This document shows, piece by piece, positions 53,611 to 62,667 of a DNA stretch of 64,000 nucleotides. How positions within the stretch are numbered: position 1 is the stretch's first letter; each line of letters begins with the position of its first letter. A model generated the notes under the pieces. It saw only the letters and a list, made by a program, of their open reading frames with translations, was not told the origin of the DNA and ran no database searches. This DNA comes from Mesorhizobium sp. (GTDB taxonomy: Bacteria > Pseudomonadota > Alphaproteobacteria > Rhizobiales > Rhizobiaceae), in contig NZ_JAFKID010000013.1 in NCBI RefSeq assembly GCF_017306545.1, forward strand, positions 112,675-176,674, in the 5' to 3' direction. The translations under genes were made by a program, and so were the position numbers.

Positions 53611-54258
53611 ATGAAGTTTTTTCTCGTATATCATGGGCTTTTACCGGGATCAGGAAATAAACCCAAACCAGATGTTGTCCGCGACATCCGCGACAAATTT
53701 CATCCCCAACTCGACCATCTATGGAAGGTCAACGCGACGCTTAGGCGGCTAAGGCAAGCGGCGATTGTTCCAAAGGGAGACAATGTCGGCTTGGCTGTAT
53801 CTGACACGCCTTTTTATGAAGGTCGAGATGTAGATGCCTATCCCGCCAGAGAAGATGAAGTTGATCTGTGCGCTCCAATTGATCAGAGCGGTAAATTATA
53901 TATTCCTCTAGTAAGGGGGTCGCTTCAGCTAAATTGCCATCTCTCAATCACATTTTTAAGACAGGAAGATCCTGGATCCTTGGTCCTTCAAGGCGGTGAC
54001 CTAGACAATAGAATTAAAACACTCTTTGACGCTCTACGGATGCCCGATCCGTTTGTCCAAACGTCCTACCCTCAAGCCCAAAATCCTACTTATTGCCTCT
54101 TGGAAAGTGATTCACTCATTTCCGGTTTCGACATCAGAACAGGTAGGCTTCTTTTCCCCTCCTCAGACAATCATCATCACGAGGTTCATTTGTCGATAGA
54201 GGTGGCCATTGATGTGCTTAAGGTCGGTGAATGGAACATTCCCTTGATAGGAAACTAA
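53611..54258 (+). CDS. low-GC orphan with RusA-like resolvase motif
   Basis: The 215 residues start after GGGGAGGGGAAT. The segment GGDLDNRIKTLFDALRMPD closely matches the active-site stretch of the Holliday-junction resolvase RusA (RDLDNLQKAAFDAL), keeping both Asp and the Lys; a later SDSLI could supply the next acidic residue. The N-terminal part (MKFFLVYHGLLPGSGNK) and the His-rich end (SSDNHHHEVHLSIEV) are unlike RusA, which is only 120 residues. GC is low (26 of 60 at 54001-54060), so transfer is likely. No phage genes are adjacent. The fold assignment is tentative. Confidence 0.7.
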   Translation: MKFFLVYHGLLPGSGNKPKPDVVRDIRDKFHPQLDHLWKVNATLRRLRQAAIVPKGDNVGLAVSDTPFYEGRDVDAYPAREDEVDLCAPIDQSGKLYIPLVRGSLQLNCHLSITFLRQEDPGSLVLQGGDLDNRIKTLFDALRMPDPFVQTSYPQAQNPTYCLLESDSLISGFDIRTGRLLFPSSDNHHHEVHLSIEVAIDVLKVGEWNIPLIGN

Positions 54259-54264
54259 GCCCTC

Positions 54265-55590
54265 TTATTCCTCCGCTGCCTTGCCGGTCTCCGGATGCGA
54301 ATGGCGGATGCGCCTGACACCCCACCACACCGCAAGCACCACGACCGGAACGGCGGCCGCCGTCACCGCCTCCGGCGCGATGGCATGACCGAAGACCGAG
54401 GCGCCGCCCTTGGCGAGATAACCGATCAGGCCGACGACGTAGTAGGAGACGGCCGCCACCGACAGGCCCTCCACCGTCTGTTGCAGGCGCAGTTGCAGGC
54501 GGGCGCGGTTGTTCATGGAGGCGAGCAGGTCGCGGTTCTGCTTCTCCACCTCGACGTCGACCCAGGTGCGCAGCAGCGTCGTGGCGCGGGTGAGTTTCCT
54601 CGACAGGTTCGCCTGCCGTTCCTCGACCGAGCGGCAGGTCCGCATGGCCGGCGCCACGCGCCGTTTCAGGAAGCCCGCCCAGGTGTCGTGGCCGGGCACG
54701 GGTTCCTCGTCCAGCGCCTCCAGCCGCTCGCGCACGATGCCGTCATAGGCGCGGCTGGCGCCGAAACGGTAGAGGCTGGCGGCGGCGTCGGCTTCGAGTT
54801 CGGCCGCCAGTCCGGTGAGGTCGGCCAGAAGCGTCTGGCTGTCGCGCGTCTCGACCGCCTTCATCTCGCGCGTGATCGTCGTCAGCCGGTCCTCGATGCG
54901 CCGCACGCGCCCCGACAGCGGCAGCGCCATCGGCAGGCCGAGCATCGCCAGCGTGCGGTACGTCTCGATGTCGATCAGCCGCTGCGACAGCGCGCCGGTC
55001 GAGGCCGGCGTCAGCCCGCGGTCGAGCACCAGCATGCGCGTCAGCCCGTCGCCGTCCTGCCGGAAATCGGTGACGATGGCCGCCTTGCCGTGCTCGACAA
55101 GGGAATAGCACAGGCTGGTCGGATCGAAGGAAGCGATGCGTTTTTCCGCCGAGGGCGTCCACTTGCGAATTTCGAGCCGTATGCCGGAAATCACTGTGCC
55201 CGGCGGCGAGAAGCCGTTGCCGAAGGGCGTGCCGGACTGCCGGGTGCCGGCGGTTTCGGGCAGGCCGTCCCACAGATAGGTGGAGAACTCGGTGTGCCGC
55301 TCCCAGGTCAGCGTCCCCTTGCCCCACTTCATGGCATGGTGACGCGCCTGCCGGTCGGGCGCCGCGAGGCCGAGCCGCCGCGACAGTTCCGACAGCACCG
55401 CCTGGTCGACGCCGGCGCCGGCTTCGGTCATGAAGGAAAGCTGCACCAAAACGCGCGGCGTCGTGACCAGCGGGTGAGGCCGGGCATGCACCTCGCCCAG
55501 CGCGCCGGACCTGCCCTCATGCGCGGGAAACCCCACCACCGCGCCGCCGGCACGCGGCCTGAACTCGAGATCGGACGGTTCGTCGGACAC
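54265..55590 (-). CDS. DUF3422 family membrane protein
   Basis: The 441 residues. A conserved N-terminal region (HARPHPLVTTPRVLVQLSF, ARHHAMKWGKGTLTWERHTEF) is followed by a central helical region. The C-terminus has two membrane helices (SVAAVSYYVVGLIGYLA; AVTAAAVPVVVLAVWWGVRRIRHSHPE). A coiled-coil-like segment (LLASMNNRARLQLRLQQTVEGLS) precedes the first helix. The family is widespread in proteobacteria without an assigned function. Convergent with the RusA-like orphan, 6 bases apart. Confidence 0.88.
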   Translation of the reverse strand: MSDEPSDLEFRPRAGGAVVGFPAHEGRSGALGEVHARPHPLVTTPRVLVQLSFMTEAGAGVDQAVLSELSRRLGLAAPDRQARHHAMKWGKGTLTWERHTEFSTYLWDGLPETAGTRQSGTPFGNGFSPPGTVISGIRLEIRKWTPSAEKRIASFDPTSLCYSLVEHGKAAIVTDFRQDGDGLTRMLVLDRGLTPASTGALSQRLIDIETYRTLAMLGLPMALPLSGRVRRIEDRLTTITREMKAVETRDSQTLLADLTGLAAELEADAAASLYRFGASRAYDGIVRERLEALDEEPVPGHDTWAGFLKRRVAPAMRTCRSVEERQANLSRKLTRATTLLRTWVDVEVEKQNRDLLASMNNRARLQLRLQQTVEGLSVAAVSYYVVGLIGYLAKGGASVFGHAIAPEAVTAAAVPVVVLAVWWGVRRIRHSHPETGKAAEE

Positions 55591-55720
55591 CGCTGCTTCC
55601 CCGGTTTGGCCCTTGCGGGCGACGGTTGGCCTCTACGCCAGTCTGCGGCGGAGGCAAATACGGAATTGGGCGAGCTTCGCACCGGTCACTGTATAACCCA
55701 TCTCAGGGATGTTGAGAAAT

Positions 55721-55739
55721 TGGATAAATTAATTGACCA
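55721..55739. promoter_or_regulatory. candidate GntR operator upstream of its own gene
   Basis: TGGATAAATTAATTGACCA keeps TGG and CCA at the same 19-base spacing as the glcD site, with three mismatched pairs inside. It lies 36 bases before the regulator start and fits autoregulation. It is weaker than the glcD site. Confidence 0.5.
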
Positions 55740-55775
55740 GTTGGCGGCATTGCCTTTATCTTCGGCAGCGGACCA

Positions 55776-56588
55776 TTGGCGGCATTTCCGTTGAGCGACA
55801 TCTTTTCCCGCATCGAGCATTCGCGTACCGCGGACGAGGTGGTGGCGCAGATCGAGACGCTTATCCTCGAAGGCGTGCTCTCGACCGGCGACCGCCTGCC
55901 CGGCGAGCGCGACCTCGCCCAGCGTTTCGAGGTATCGCGGCCGATCCTGCGCGACGCGCTGAAGGTGCTGGAATTGCGCGGCCTGCTGGTTACGCGCCAT
56001 GGCGGCGGCACTTATGTGGCGGACGTCATCGGCCAGGTCTTTTCCCGGCCGGTGGTGGACCTCATCTCGACCCACCGCAAGGCGGCGGCCGATTATCTCG
56101 AATACCGCCGCGAGATCGAGGGCGTCGCGGCCGAATACGCCGCCCGCCGCGCCACGTCCGACGACATCGCCCTGCTCGACGCCATCATGGCGCGGATGGA
56201 CGAGGCCTACGACAGCGGCGACTTCGAGGGCGAGGCCGGGATCGACGTCGAGTTCCACCATGCCGTCGGCGAATGCGCCCACAATATCATCCTGCTCCAC
56301 ACGCTGCGCTCGTGCTACCGGCTGCTGTCGGAGGGCGTCTTTCGCCACCGCCTGCTGGTCTTCACGCTGCCCGGCGCGCGCGAGGAACTGCTTTCCCAGC
56401 ACCGCGCCATCTACACGGCCGTCAAGGCGGGCGATCCCGCCGCCGCGCGCAAGGCGGCGATGGAACACATCACCTATGTCGAACGCTCCATGGCGGAAGC
56501 CGAGCGTACCGGCGACTGGCAGCGCGTGTCGCGGCTTCGCCTGAAGCAGCGCGGCGGCGACCAGGAATTGCAACGCAAACGATCCTGA
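55776..56588 (+). CDS. GntR-family (FadR/LldR subfamily) transcriptional regulator
   Basis: Up to 270 residues from a TTG at 55776. A second in-frame TTG at 55791 gives MSDIFSRIEHSRTADEVVAQ and may be the true start. The winged helix (about 20-85) contains GDRLPGERDLAQRFEVSRPILRDALKVLELRGLL and RHGGGTYV. The FCD ligand domain (about 100-250) has the metal-binding pattern Asp/His (GIDVEFHHAVGECAHN), then a later His pair (QHRAIYTAV). The downstream lldD and the glc operon 2 kb away suggest a hydroxyacid such as L-lactate or glycolate as effector. Confidence 0.88.
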   Translation: MAAFPLSDIFSRIEHSRTADEVVAQIETLILEGVLSTGDRLPGERDLAQRFEVSRPILRDALKVLELRGLLVTRHGGGTYVADVIGQVFSRPVVDLISTHRKAAADYLEYRREIEGVAAEYAARRATSDDIALLDAIMARMDEAYDSGDFEGEAGIDVEFHHAVGECAHNIILLHTLRSCYRLLSEGVFRHRLLVFTLPGAREELLSQHRAIYTAVKAGDPAAARKAAMEHITYVERSMAEAERTGDWQRVSRLRLKQRGGDQELQRKRS

Positions 56589-56602
56589 ACGGGACTTTTT
56601 AG

Positions 56603-57757
56603 ATGAGCCTTCATCTCACCATCGACGACCTCAAGCAGCAGGCCCGCCGGCGCGTGCCGACGATGTTCTTCGATTATGCCGATTCCGGCGGCTGGACGGA
56701 GAGCACCTATCGCGCCAACGAGGAGGATTTTAAGAGGATAAAGTTCCGCCAGCGCGTGCTGGTCGACATGGACAACCGCACGCTGGAAACGACGATGATC
56801 GGCGAGAAGGTGTCGATGCCGGTGGCGCTGGCGCCGACCGGCTCGACCGGCATGCAGCACGCCGACGGCGAGATGCTGGCGGCCCAGGCGGCCGAGGAAT
56901 TCGGCGTGCCGTTCACGCTCTCCACCATGGCGATCTGTTCCATCGAGGACGTCGCTTCGGTGACGAAGAAGCCGTTCTGGTTCCAGCTCTACGTCATGCG
57001 CGACAAGGACTTCGTCTACAATCTCATCGACCGCGCCAAGGCGGCGAACTGCTCGGCGCTGGTGCTGACGCTGGATTTGCAGATCCTGGCACAGCGCCAC
57101 AAGGACCTGCGCAACGGCCTCTCCGCCCCGCCGAAGATGACGCCGTCCAACATCCTCGATATGGCGATCCGGCCGCGCTGGGTGATGAACATGTTGCGGA
57201 CGCCGCGCCGCACCTTCCGCAACATCGTCGGCCATGCCAAGGGTGTCACCGACCTCTCTTCGCTCAAGGCCTGGACCGACGAGCAGTTCGACCCGTCGCT
57301 GTCGTGGAGCGACGTGGAATGGATACGCCAGCGCTGGGGCGGCAAGCTGATCCTGAAGGGCATTCTCGACAAGGAGGATGCCGAGATGGCGGCGAAGACC
57401 GGCGCCGACGCCATCATCGTCTCCAACCACGGCGGCCGCCAGCTCGACGGCGCGCCGTCCTCCATCTCTGTACTGGAAGAAATCGTCGACCAGGTCGGCG
57501 ACCGCATCGAGGTGCACATGGACGGCGGCATCCGCTCGGGCCAGGACGTGCTCAAGGCGCTCTGCCTTGGCGCCAAGGGCACCTACATCGGCCGCCCGTT
57601 CCTTTATGGGCTCGGCGCCGACGGCAAGCGCGGCGTCACCAAGGCGCTGGAGATCATCCGCAAGGAACTCGACATGACGCTGGCGCTGTGCGGCCGGCGC
57701 GACATCAAGACTGTCGGCAGAGACATGCTCTATCGCCGGATCGGCGATCGAACCTGA
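56603..57757 (+). CDS. lldD: L-lactate dehydrogenase (FMN alpha-hydroxyacid oxidase family)
   Basis: The 384-residue FMN enzyme is membrane-associated. Features of the family: MFFDYADSGGWTE, PVALAPTGSTGMQHADGE, FWFQLYVMRD (active-site Tyr), LILKGILDKEDAEMA (Lys), and VSNHGGRQLDGAPSS with the catalytic His and Arg. The FMN phosphate site is MDGGIRSGQDVLKAL then GRPFLYGLGADG. L-lactate to pyruvate is most likely; glycolate or mandelate are alternatives. Fourteen bases after the GntR gene, so co-transcribed. Confidence 0.92.
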   Translation: MSLHLTIDDLKQQARRRVPTMFFDYADSGGWTESTYRANEEDFKRIKFRQRVLVDMDNRTLETTMIGEKVSMPVALAPTGSTGMQHADGEMLAAQAAEEFGVPFTLSTMAICSIEDVASVTKKPFWFQLYVMRDKDFVYNLIDRAKAANCSALVLTLDLQILAQRHKDLRNGLSAPPKMTPSNILDMAIRPRWVMNMLRTPRRTFRNIVGHAKGVTDLSSLKAWTDEQFDPSLSWSDVEWIRQRWGGKLILKGILDKEDAEMAAKTGADAIIVSNHGGRQLDGAPSSISVLEEIVDQVGDRIEVHMDGGIRSGQDVLKALCLGAKGTYIGRPFLYGLGADGKRGVTKALEIIRKELDMTLALCGRRDIKTVGRDMLYRRIGDRT

Positions 57758-57772
57758 AACGGCAGACTGTCG

Positions 57773-58537
57773 ATGCCGGCAATCCATTTGGACGAGGCGC
57801 GCGCCCCTGAAGGCATGCGCCTCTACGCCATCGGCGACGTTCACGGCCGCCTGGACCTGCTCACCGCCATGCACCGCGCCATCGCTGCCGAGATCGGCCG
57901 CGACAGGCCGGCCGACTGGCGCATCGTCCATCTCGGCGACTACATTGACCGCGGCCCTCAATCGAAGGGCGTGCTGGATTTCCTGATCGCGGCGCGCGAG
58001 CGCGATCCACGCAACGTCGTGCTTGCCGGCAACCATGAACTCGGACTGCTGGAGTTTCTCGCGGCGCCGAGCGCCTCGGGGCTGTTCGCCCGCTACGGCG
58101 GCGTCGAGACGGCGCGTTCCTACGGTGTCGATCTGCTGTCAGGTGCGATTGAGGAGGGCCACCGCGCCCTTGCGGCGGCGCTGCCGCAAAGCCACGTCGC
58201 CTTCCTGAAGTCGCTCGCTTTCTCGTTCGCCGCCGGCGACTTCTTCTTCTGCCACGCCGGCATCCGCCCCGGCCTGCCGCTGGACAGGCAAGAGCCGCGC
58301 GATCTCGTCTGGATACGCGACGAATTCCTGGCGCATGCCGGCCTCTACGAGAAGGTGGTCGTGCACGGCCACACGCCCGGCGAGAAGGCCGACGTGCGGC
58401 CGAACCGGATCAATCTCGACAGCTATGCCTGCGGCACGGGCCGGTTGAGCGCGCTGGCGGCCGACGGCGGCGCCAAGCGCATCCTGGAGGCGACGGTCGA
58501 TGCCGTCGCTCAGCGGATCGCCGCGACGACGCCGTAG
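57773..58537 (+). CDS. PP2A-like serine/threonine metallophosphatase
   Basis: The 254 residues of a bacterial bis(5'-nucleosyl)-tetraphosphatase/PrpA-type fold carry metal motifs YAIGDVHGRLDLL, HLGDYIDRGPQSK, VVLAGNHELGLLEF, FCHAGIRPGLPL and VVHGHTPGE. All metal ligands are present, so it should be active; the substrate is unknown. Fifteen bases after lldD on the same strand, probably the last gene of that operon. Confidence 0.88.
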   Translation: MPAIHLDEARAPEGMRLYAIGDVHGRLDLLTAMHRAIAAEIGRDRPADWRIVHLGDYIDRGPQSKGVLDFLIAARERDPRNVVLAGNHELGLLEFLAAPSASGLFARYGGVETARSYGVDLLSGAIEEGHRALAAALPQSHVAFLKSLAFSFAAGDFFFCHAGIRPGLPLDRQEPRDLVWIRDEFLAHAGLYEKVVVHGHTPGEKADVRPNRINLDSYACGTGRLSALAADGGAKRILEATVDAVAQRIAATTP

Positions 58538-58674
58538 CCGTCCACGGCATTGTGGTTGTTGGCGGCGTCCGCCGCATAGATACCGACGCCGCACACGATG
58601 ATGGCGGCCAGCATGGCGAAGGACAGGAGAGCTGCTTTCACGGAGGTGATCCCAGGTTTTGGAGCCGTTCTCAT
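58510..58674 (-). CDS. small single-span membrane protein, hypothetical
   Basis: A 54-residue ORF starting MRTAPKPGITSVKAALLSF, with one membrane helix (AALLSFAMLAAIIVCGVGIYA) and a short tail. It overlaps the 3' end of the convergent phosphatase gene by 28 bases. There is no family match that I know. A ribosome site is not obvious, so coding is uncertain. Confidence 0.4.
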   Translation of the reverse strand: MRTAPKPGITSVKAALLSFAMLAAIIVCGVGIYAADAANNHNAVDGYGVVAAIR

Positions 58675-58929
58675 CGCTGCATGGACACAGTTACCAATGC
58701 GTTGAAAACGCGGCCTTTGCTTCAAGGTTTCGACAATTGCGCACTTCTGGAGCTGTTCTGTTTCGGCACTGTGTCGCGCCGGCAACAGCCGAAGGCACCG
58801 CCGGTTGCCAATGTCGTTACGGAGCGGCCGGGCTGTTAGGCTATCGGCCGGCCACAGGCCAAGCGCGAAATCGGCTGTCCACAGCACATTTCCGGCGCCG
58901 TGGCCTATATGTCACGCCTGCCGCTTGTT

Positions 58930-59634
58930 TCAGATCGCCGCCACCCAGGCGCGCGCGATCATCATGCCGGCGGCGTCGGCCTGCGGCGCGTTGGCGGCGA
59001 TTTCGGCGGCCAGCCGGCCGGACCAGCCGGGGTGCCGCGCCGCGATGAGATCCGCGAAGGCCTCGCTCCATTCGCTCACCAGCCGCGTATCGGCCTCGAA
59101 ATGGAACTGGAAGCCGTAGACGGCGCGGCCGATGCGGTAGGCCTGGTTCCCGGCCGCGGCGTTGCCGGCAAGCCGGGTGGCGCCCGCCGGCAGCGAAAAA
59201 TGGTCGTCATGCCATTCGAAGATCGGAAACGTTTCCGGCAGGCCGGACAGCACCGCGTCCGTTTTCGCTTCCGGCGTCAACGAAACGCCGTGCCAGCCGA
59301 ATTCCTCGAAGCCGCCGATGTGGTTGTCGCCGCCGAAGGCGCGCGCGATCAACTGGCTGCCAAGGCAGATGCCGAGCACCGCCCGGTCGCGCGCGGCGAA
59401 ATCGCGCGTCAGGTCGAGCAAGGCGGGGAAGTAGGGATGCTCCTCGTCGGCCAGCGCATTCTGCCCGCCGCCCAGAACCACCATGGCATCGTGGCCGGCC
59501 GCGTCGGCAGGCAGCGCTTCGCCCTCAAAGGGCCGGCGCAGGTCGATCTCCGCGCCCGCTTCCTCAAGCGCCGCCCCCACCAGTCCGAGCCCGGTCTTGT
59601 CGTAATTCTGGACGATCAGTACGCGCATGGTCAT
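58930..59634 (-). CDS. class I glutamine amidotransferase-like protein
   Basis: The 234 residues have the GATase-1 fold: RVLIVQNYDKTGLG, VVLGGGQNALADEEHPYF, and the nucleophile elbow VLGICLGSQLIARAFGG with Cys. The catalytic His is in YGFQFHFEADTRLV, followed by Glu. It resembles stand-alone GMP synthase-like or gamma-glutamyl-hydrolase-like proteins. The ATG could be 59634 (MTMRV) or 59628 (MRV). It is divergent from the next gene, whose first possible codon is 11 bases away. Confidence 0.87.
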   Translation of the reverse strand: MTMRVLIVQNYDKTGLGLVGAALEEAGAEIDLRRPFEGEALPADAAGHDAMVVLGGGQNALADEEHPYFPALLDLTRDFAARDRAVLGICLGSQLIARAFGGDNHIGGFEEFGWHGVSLTPEAKTDAVLSGLPETFPIFEWHDDHFSLPAGATRLAGNAAAGNQAYRIGRAVYGFQFHFEADTRLVSEWSEAFADLIAARHPGWSGRLAAEIAANAPQADAAGMMIARAWVAAI

Positions 59635-59720
59635 CCTTACATGAATTGGAACGTGCGAGCGTTATCATGCCGGCTGTGGACGGGCCAGAAGCGCGTGTCC
59701 GACAAGCAAAGGAAAGTCCT

Positions 59721-60380
59721 GTGCCACTGCAAAACCGCGTCGATCCCTTTGGAGCCATCCATGCCGTGCCGGAGCGCGGCCTGTTCACCGGCAACCGCGG
59801 CATCATCCACGATCCGGAGACGAAGACGCTGCTCAGGAAGCGCTGGGCGCTGCCGGCCTGGATCATCTGCGAATGCACCTTCCGCGACGTGCGCCGCGAG
59901 CCGATGGGCCGCAACCGCAAGGGAAAACCCGGCGAACCGGACAAGGCCGGCTGGACCGAACTGTTCTTTCTCGACGAAGTGACGGCGCTGGCGGCGGGGC
60001 ATCGCCCCTGCTTCTATTGCCGGCGCGAACGGGCGTCCGATTTCCTGGCGCGTTTCGGCACGGCCTTCGGCATTCAGGAGCCGCGCGCGCCCATGCTGGA
60101 CAAGCGCCTGCATCGCGAGCGCCTGGCGTCAGGCGGCGTCCCGGTTGCTGTCGAAGCAGGGGCGCTCGCCGCCCTGCCGGACGGCGCCGTCGTGACGGAG
60201 GGCGCGCGCGCCTATGCGCTGCGCGGCGGCGCGGCTCTGCCGTGGAGCTTCGCCGGCTACGGCGAGCGGGTCGGTTTCAATTCGTTGAAGAACGGGCTGA
60301 AACTACTGACGCCGGCCACGACGCTCGCCGTGCTGCGGCAGGGGTATCGTCCGGTCTGGCACCAGGGGCAGCGTCCCTGA
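59721..60380 (+). CDS. conserved hypothetical protein with CxxC motif
   Basis: 219 residues from GTG at 59721, chosen because the conserved family start is PLQNRVDPFG, with AAAGGAAAG upstream; a longer frame begins at 59646. Features: RGLFTGNRGIIHDPETKTLL, WTELFFLDEVTALAAGHRPC and FYCRRERASDF. The paired Cys (HRPCFYCRR) could bind metal. The protein is conserved in alphaproteobacteria but has no assigned function that I know. Confidence 0.75.
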   Translation: MPLQNRVDPFGAIHAVPERGLFTGNRGIIHDPETKTLLRKRWALPAWIICECTFRDVRREPMGRNRKGKPGEPDKAGWTELFFLDEVTALAAGHRPCFYCRRERASDFLARFGTAFGIQEPRAPMLDKRLHRERLASGGVPVAVEAGALAALPDGAVVTEGARAYALRGGAALPWSFAGYGERVGFNSLKNGLKLLTPATTLAVLRQGYRPVWHQGQRP

Positions 60381-60384
60381 AAGA

Positions 60385-60624
60385 TCAGGCACCGCCGCCC
60401 GAGAGCATGAAGCCGACGACGACGGCGGCGACCGTCGCGAAGGTCGGGTAGACGATCAGCAGCCCGGTGACGAGCGCCTGCCCCAGCATCGAGCTTTTGG
60501 GGTGTGGCGCGGCCGGCTCGAACGGTCCGGCCGGGCTGCCGGGCGATGCACGCAGGCTTGCCGCCGCCGGCCTCAGCCTTGCCGCACTCTTGCCGATGCT
60601 TCCGATTTCGCCGGTTGCCGCCAT
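60385..60624 (-). CDS. small single-span membrane protein, hypothetical
   Basis: The 79 residues. Residues 1-45 are Pro/Ala/Ser-rich. A C-terminal membrane helix follows ([29 protein letters not shown]), ending SGGGA. It is convergent with the preceding gene (4 bases between stops) and divergent from hisS. Plausible as a real small gene, but without a family or clear ribosome site. Confidence 0.5.
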   Translation of the reverse strand: MAATGEIGSIGKSAARLRPAAASLRASPGSPAGPFEPAAPHPKSSMLGQALVTGLLIVYPTFATVAAVVVGFMLSGGGA

Positions 60625-60850
60625 GGCCGAACCCCAATGCCTTGGCTGCCCTTATGAGCGCCGATTGTGTCGCCACCATGCCGCGAAAACGGCGAAATTG
60701 TTTCAAAACATGTGCTTTTTCTTTCGCCGCGAGGGAAGGCAACCGGCCATCGCCTGCTTGCCGCTGCAAACGCCATCGGCTAGGACGCTCTCGCCCGCCC
60801 GAACCTGTCACCGGGGCGCGGCGATCAAGCTGAGACAGCGGGGACCGACC

Positions 60851-62437
60851 ATGGCCGACAAATCGCAGAAGATGCTGGCACGCCTGCCGCGCGGCTTCGT
60901 CGACCGCCATGCCGACGACATCCGCGCCGTCGAGTTGATGATGGGCAAGATCAAGGCCGTCTACGAGCTCTACGGCTTCGAGCCGGCCGACCAGCCGCTG
61001 ATCGAATACACCGACGCGCTGGGCAAATTCCTGCCCGACCAGGATCGGCCGAACGAAGGCGTTTTTTCCTTCCAGGACGACGACGAGCAATGGCTGTCGC
61101 TGCGCTACGACCTGACCGCGCCGATGGCGCGTTTCGTCGCGGAAAATTACGACCGCCTGCCGAAGCCTTTCCGCAGCTACCGCGCCGGCTGGGTCTTCCG
61201 CAACGAGAAGCCGGGGCCGGGACGCTTCCGCCAGTTCATGCAATTCGACGCCGATACGGTCGGTACGCCCAATGGGACGCAGGGCGTCGCCGCGGACGCC
61301 GAAATGGCGATGATGATGGCCGACGTGATGGAGGCGCTGGGGTTGAAGGGCCAATATCTGATCCGCGTCAACAACCGCAAGGTGCTGGACGGCGTGTTGG
61401 AGGGTATTGGGGTCACGGAGGAATGGCAGAAACTGGCGGTCCTGCGAGCCATCGACAAGGCTGACAAGTTTCCAATCGCTGACGTAAAAAAGCTCTTAGG
61501 CGGTGGTCGTTGGAGCGAAGAAAACGAAGAAGGAGATTTTACCAAGGGAGCCGGCCTGAATGCCGATCAAATAGAGGTAGTAATTGGCATGACAAACTCT
61601 TTGTCGGCTGCTTCCGGTGAACTGGGAGAAGAGCAATTTCAGCGTCGCGCTGTATTGCGAACGGAAGGCCGGGCCGGACAGTTTGCATGGTCGATTAGGA
61701 GTTTTCCCGAGCACAACGTTATGGAAAATCCAACATTTGTGCAGGGCGAAGATCAATTAGCGCAAATACAGGAGCTTTGTGTGCGTGCCGGCTATGGCCC
61801 CGACCGCATCCGCATCGATCCCTCCGTCGTGCGCGGCCTCGAATACTACACCGGCCCTGTTTACGAGGCCGAACTGCTGGCGGAAATCCCCAACGACGAG
61901 GGAAAAATCGTGCGCTTCGGCTCCGTCGGCGGTGGCGGGCGCTATGACGGGCTGGTGTCGCGTTTTCGCGGCGAGCCGGTGCCGGCGACGGGCTTTTCCA
62001 TCGGCGTGTCGCGGCTGATGACGGCGCTGAAGAACCTCGGCAAGCTCGACACGTCCGACTTGATTGCGCCGGTGGTGGTGCTGGTGATGGACCGCGACAC
62101 GACAAGCCTCGGCCGCTACCAGAAGATGGTGTCGGAGCTGCGCAAGGCCGGCATCCGCGCCGAAATGTATCTCGGCGGCGCCGGCATGAAGGCGCAGTTG
62201 AAGTACGCCGACAGGCGCGGCTCGCCCGTCGCCGTCATCCAGGGCGGCAACGAGCGTGAGGCCGGCCAGGTGCAACTGAAGGACCTGATCGAAGGCGCCA
62301 GGCAGGCGGCGGCCATTGCCGACCACGCCGAATACAAGGAAGCGCGGCCGGGCCAGGCGACGGTCGCCGAGGCCGATCTGGTGGCCGAGGTGCGCAAAAT
62401 CCTCGACGCGCAGGCCGCGGAGCGGGACCGTGGGTAA
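60851..62437 (+). CDS. hisS: histidine-tRNA ligase with an internal low-GC patch
   Basis: The 528-residue class II synthetase has motif 1 region [16 protein letters not shown], motif 2 [20 protein letters not shown], the histidine-binding loop [17 protein letters not shown] and motif 3 [12 protein letters not shown]-terminal anticodon domain follows ([19 protein letters not shown]). Residues about 197-310, the variable insertion domain before the HisA loop, are encoded by DNA of clearly lower GC (28/60 at 61561-61620, 25/60 at 61681-61740, against 40/60 at 61801-61860). The frame is intact. Adjacent to hisZ as in other Rhizobiales. Confidence 0.95.
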   Translation: MADKSQKMLARLPRGFVDRHADDIRAVELMMGKIKAVYELYGFEPADQPLIEYTDALGKFLPDQDRPNEGVFSFQDDDEQWLSLRYDLTAPMARFVAENYDRLPKPFRSYRAGWVFRNEKPGPGRFRQFMQFDADTVGTPNGTQGVAADAEMAMMMADVMEALGLKGQYLIRVNNRKVLDGVLEGIGVTEEWQKLAVLRAIDKADKFPIADVKKLLGGGRWSEENEEGDFTKGAGLNADQIEVVIGMTNSLSAASGELGEEQFQRRAVLRTEGRAGQFAWSIRSFPEHNVMENPTFVQGEDQLAQIQELCVRAGYGPDRIRIDPSVVRGLEYYTGPVYEAELLAEIPNDEGKIVRFGSVGGGGRYDGLVSRFRGEPVPATGFSIGVSRLMTALKNLGKLDTSDLIAPVVVLVMDRDTTSLGRYQKMVSELRKAGIRAEMYLGGAGMKAQLKYADRRGSPVAVIQGGNEREAGQVQLKDLIEGARQAAAIADHAEYKEARPGQATVAEADLVAEVRKILDAQAAERDRG

Positions 62438-62492
62438 AGCTGCGCCTGCACTTTCCCTCCCACTCGATCGCAGGGTAATCGGACATGGCGGA

Positions 62493-62641
62493 GCGCCCCC
62501 ACCCCTAACCCCTCCCCACTGGGGGGAGGGGGATTTGGTGGCATTGCCACGATGCACCAAGCTTGGCGACTTTGGGCGAAAAGGCGGTGTCGGCGTCTCC
62601 CTCCCCCGTGTGGGGAGGGAACAAGGGTGGGGGTGTGCGCC
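62493..62641. repeat. palindromic intergenic repeat, family A, copy 2
   Basis: The left arm 62493-62532 (GCCCCCACCCCTAACCCCTC) and right arm 62597-62641 (CTCCCTCCCCCGTGTGGGG, then GGGAACAAGGGTGGGGGTG) are inverted. The right arm and its GTCGGCGT lead-in match 2752-2801. It occupies the first half of the hisS-hisZ gap. Confidence 0.8.
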
Positions 62642-62667
62642 CATCGAAAATTCCATAGGCGATGGCC

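Noticed and set aside
61440-61780. Intein or group I/II intron in hisS
   Set aside because: The frame reads through as synthetase-like sequence, and I see no splice-junction residues, endonuclease domain or intron features.
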